A DNA stretch of 64,000 nucleotides from Adlercreutzia equolifaciens DSM 19450 (lineage in GTDB: Bacteria; Actinomycetota; Coriobacteriia; Coriobacteriales; Eggerthellaceae): the NCBI RefSeq assembly GCF_000478885.1, contig NC_022567.1:2790001-2854000 (forward strand). Direction: 5' to 3'. Position numbers and translations under genes: made by a program. The notes beneath the pieces are model-generated. The model did no database searches and had not been told where the DNA came from. It was given only the letters and a program-made list of their open reading frames with translations. Below are positions 63,341 through 64,000 of this stretch, piece after piece. How positions within the stretch are numbered: position 1 is the stretch's first letter; each line of letters opens with the position of its first letter.

Positions 63341-64000
63341 CTACTCTTCCGTCTCTTCTCCCTCGTCGCCCAGATCGTCGTCGAGGTCGTCGATGGCGAG
63401 AGTGCCTTCCTCGCTCTCCTCCTCGAGCAGGCCCATCTGGTTCTCGTCGGCGGGTGCCGCCTTCTTGGCCTTCTTCTTGCCGGTGGAGGCGATGGCCACC
63501 GCGCACACCTTGTCCTTGTCGGCGACGTTCATCACCTTCACGCCCTGGGTGGAACGGCCGAGCTCGGAGATGCCCTTCACCGGGGTGCGCACAATGACGC
63601 CGTCCTCGGAGACAATCATGATCTCGTCATCGGGGCCGACGATCTTCATGACCGACAGCAGGCCCTTCTTGTGGGTCATCGTAATGGTGTAGACGCCCTG
63701 GCCGCCGCGATGATGCTCGGGGTATTCCTCTATCTTCGTGCGCTTGCCGTAGCCCTTTTCGGTGATGACGAACAGGTCAGTGCCGGGCTTGGCGATTTCC
63801 ATGCCGAGCACGTGAGCGTCGGCCGGCACGTTCATGCCGCGCACGCCCATGGTGCCGCGGCCCATGGCGCGGGCCTCCGACTCATCCCACAGAATAGCCT
63901 TGCCTGCGCTGGATACCATGATGACCTTCTCGCCCTTGGCCACGCGTTTCACGGAGATGAGCTCGTCGCCGTCCTTCAGGTTGATGGCGATGAGGCCGTC
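63341..64000 (-). CDS. gyrA: DNA gyrase subunit A, C-terminal part (runs off the right edge)
   Basis: The last ~219 residues are present: blades of the GyrA beta-pinwheel (DGLIAINLKDGDELISVK; GRGTMGVRGMNVPADAHVLG; EYPEHHRGGQGVYTI; ISELGRSTQGVKVMNV), which wrap DNA, followed by a Lys-rich stretch and a ~35-residue acidic tail typical of GyrA, known to tune supercoiling. The GyrA-box and catalytic Tyr lie beyond the window. GyrA usually lies close to dnaA/oriC in this phylum. Confidence 0.95.
   Translation of the reverse strand, partial: DGLIAINLKDGDELISVKRVAKGEKVIMVSSAGKAILWDESEARAMGRGTMGVRGMNVPADAHVLGMEIAKPGTDLFVITEKGYGKRTKIEEYPEHHRGGQGVYTITMTHKKGLLSVMKIVGPDDEIMIVSEDGVIVRTPVKGISELGRSTQGVKVMNVADKDKVCAVAIASTGKKKAKKAAPADENQMGLLEEESEEGTLAIDDLDDDLGDEGEETEE

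Overview
The window looks like a chromosomal stretch from a Coriobacteriia bacterium, most likely Eggerthellaceae (Eggerthella/Adlercreutzia/Slackia type). The reasons are the high GC content, two Tat-exported flavin reductases without a heme domain, a LuxR regulator fused to a multi-pass membrane domain next to one of them, and many AAA/DUF4143, PIN and Fic genes. This is inferred from gene content; no database search was possible. gyrA at the right edge, followed downstream by tRNA-Ile and tRNA-Ala, suggests the replication origin lies not far beyond the right end.

Layout. 1-2.6 kb: a VOC-protein/electron-transfer-flavoprotein operon and a LuxR regulator with a degenerate receiver. 2.8-5.8 kb: accessory DNA with a BrnT-like toxin-antitoxin pair, a Fic gene behind a 38-bp palindrome, and internally deleted remnants of genes found intact at 6.9-15.4 kb. 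5.8-16.5 kb: tandem-MarR regulator, two Tat flavin reductases, membrane LuxR regulator, DUF4143 ATPase, iron-containing alcohol dehydrogenase, PIN toxin-antitoxin pair. 16.6-30.4 kb: mostly core-like genes (polysaccharide deacetylase, serine acetyltransferase, an MFS exporter fused to CBS domains, a CNNM/TlyC-type protein, amidohydrolase, two tRNA-Ser, a parvulin lipoprotein, TypA, a J-domain protein, a CPBP protease and a TraX-family protein).

30.5-53.3 kb is a large surface-protein island, almost entirely on the minus strand: a BspA-LRR/VWA protein, MucBP-type proteins, two giant beta-helix/pilin-domain proteins, two sortase-type C-termini, and a SipW-type signal peptidase with two TasA-like exported proteins. 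It is broken by one IS256-family copy whose transposase has lost its N-terminal part. Four of the proteins share an unusual C-terminal motif (acidic pair, then P-[LM]) ahead of their membrane anchor, and two share an extended signal peptide. No sortase gene is in the window.

53.7-61.6 kb is a compact minus-strand operon for an extracellular polymer: GT2 synthase, HEAT-repeat protein, a glycosidase-like protein interrupted by one amber codon, CotH-like kinase, DUF4956 membrane protein and VTC-domain protein. 61.7-64 kb: tRNA-Ala, tRNA-Ile, a large intergenic inverted repeat, a bifunctional-nuclease (DUF151) gene, a 37-aa hydrophobic peptide in what looks like a type I toxin-antitoxin locus, and the 3' end of gyrA.
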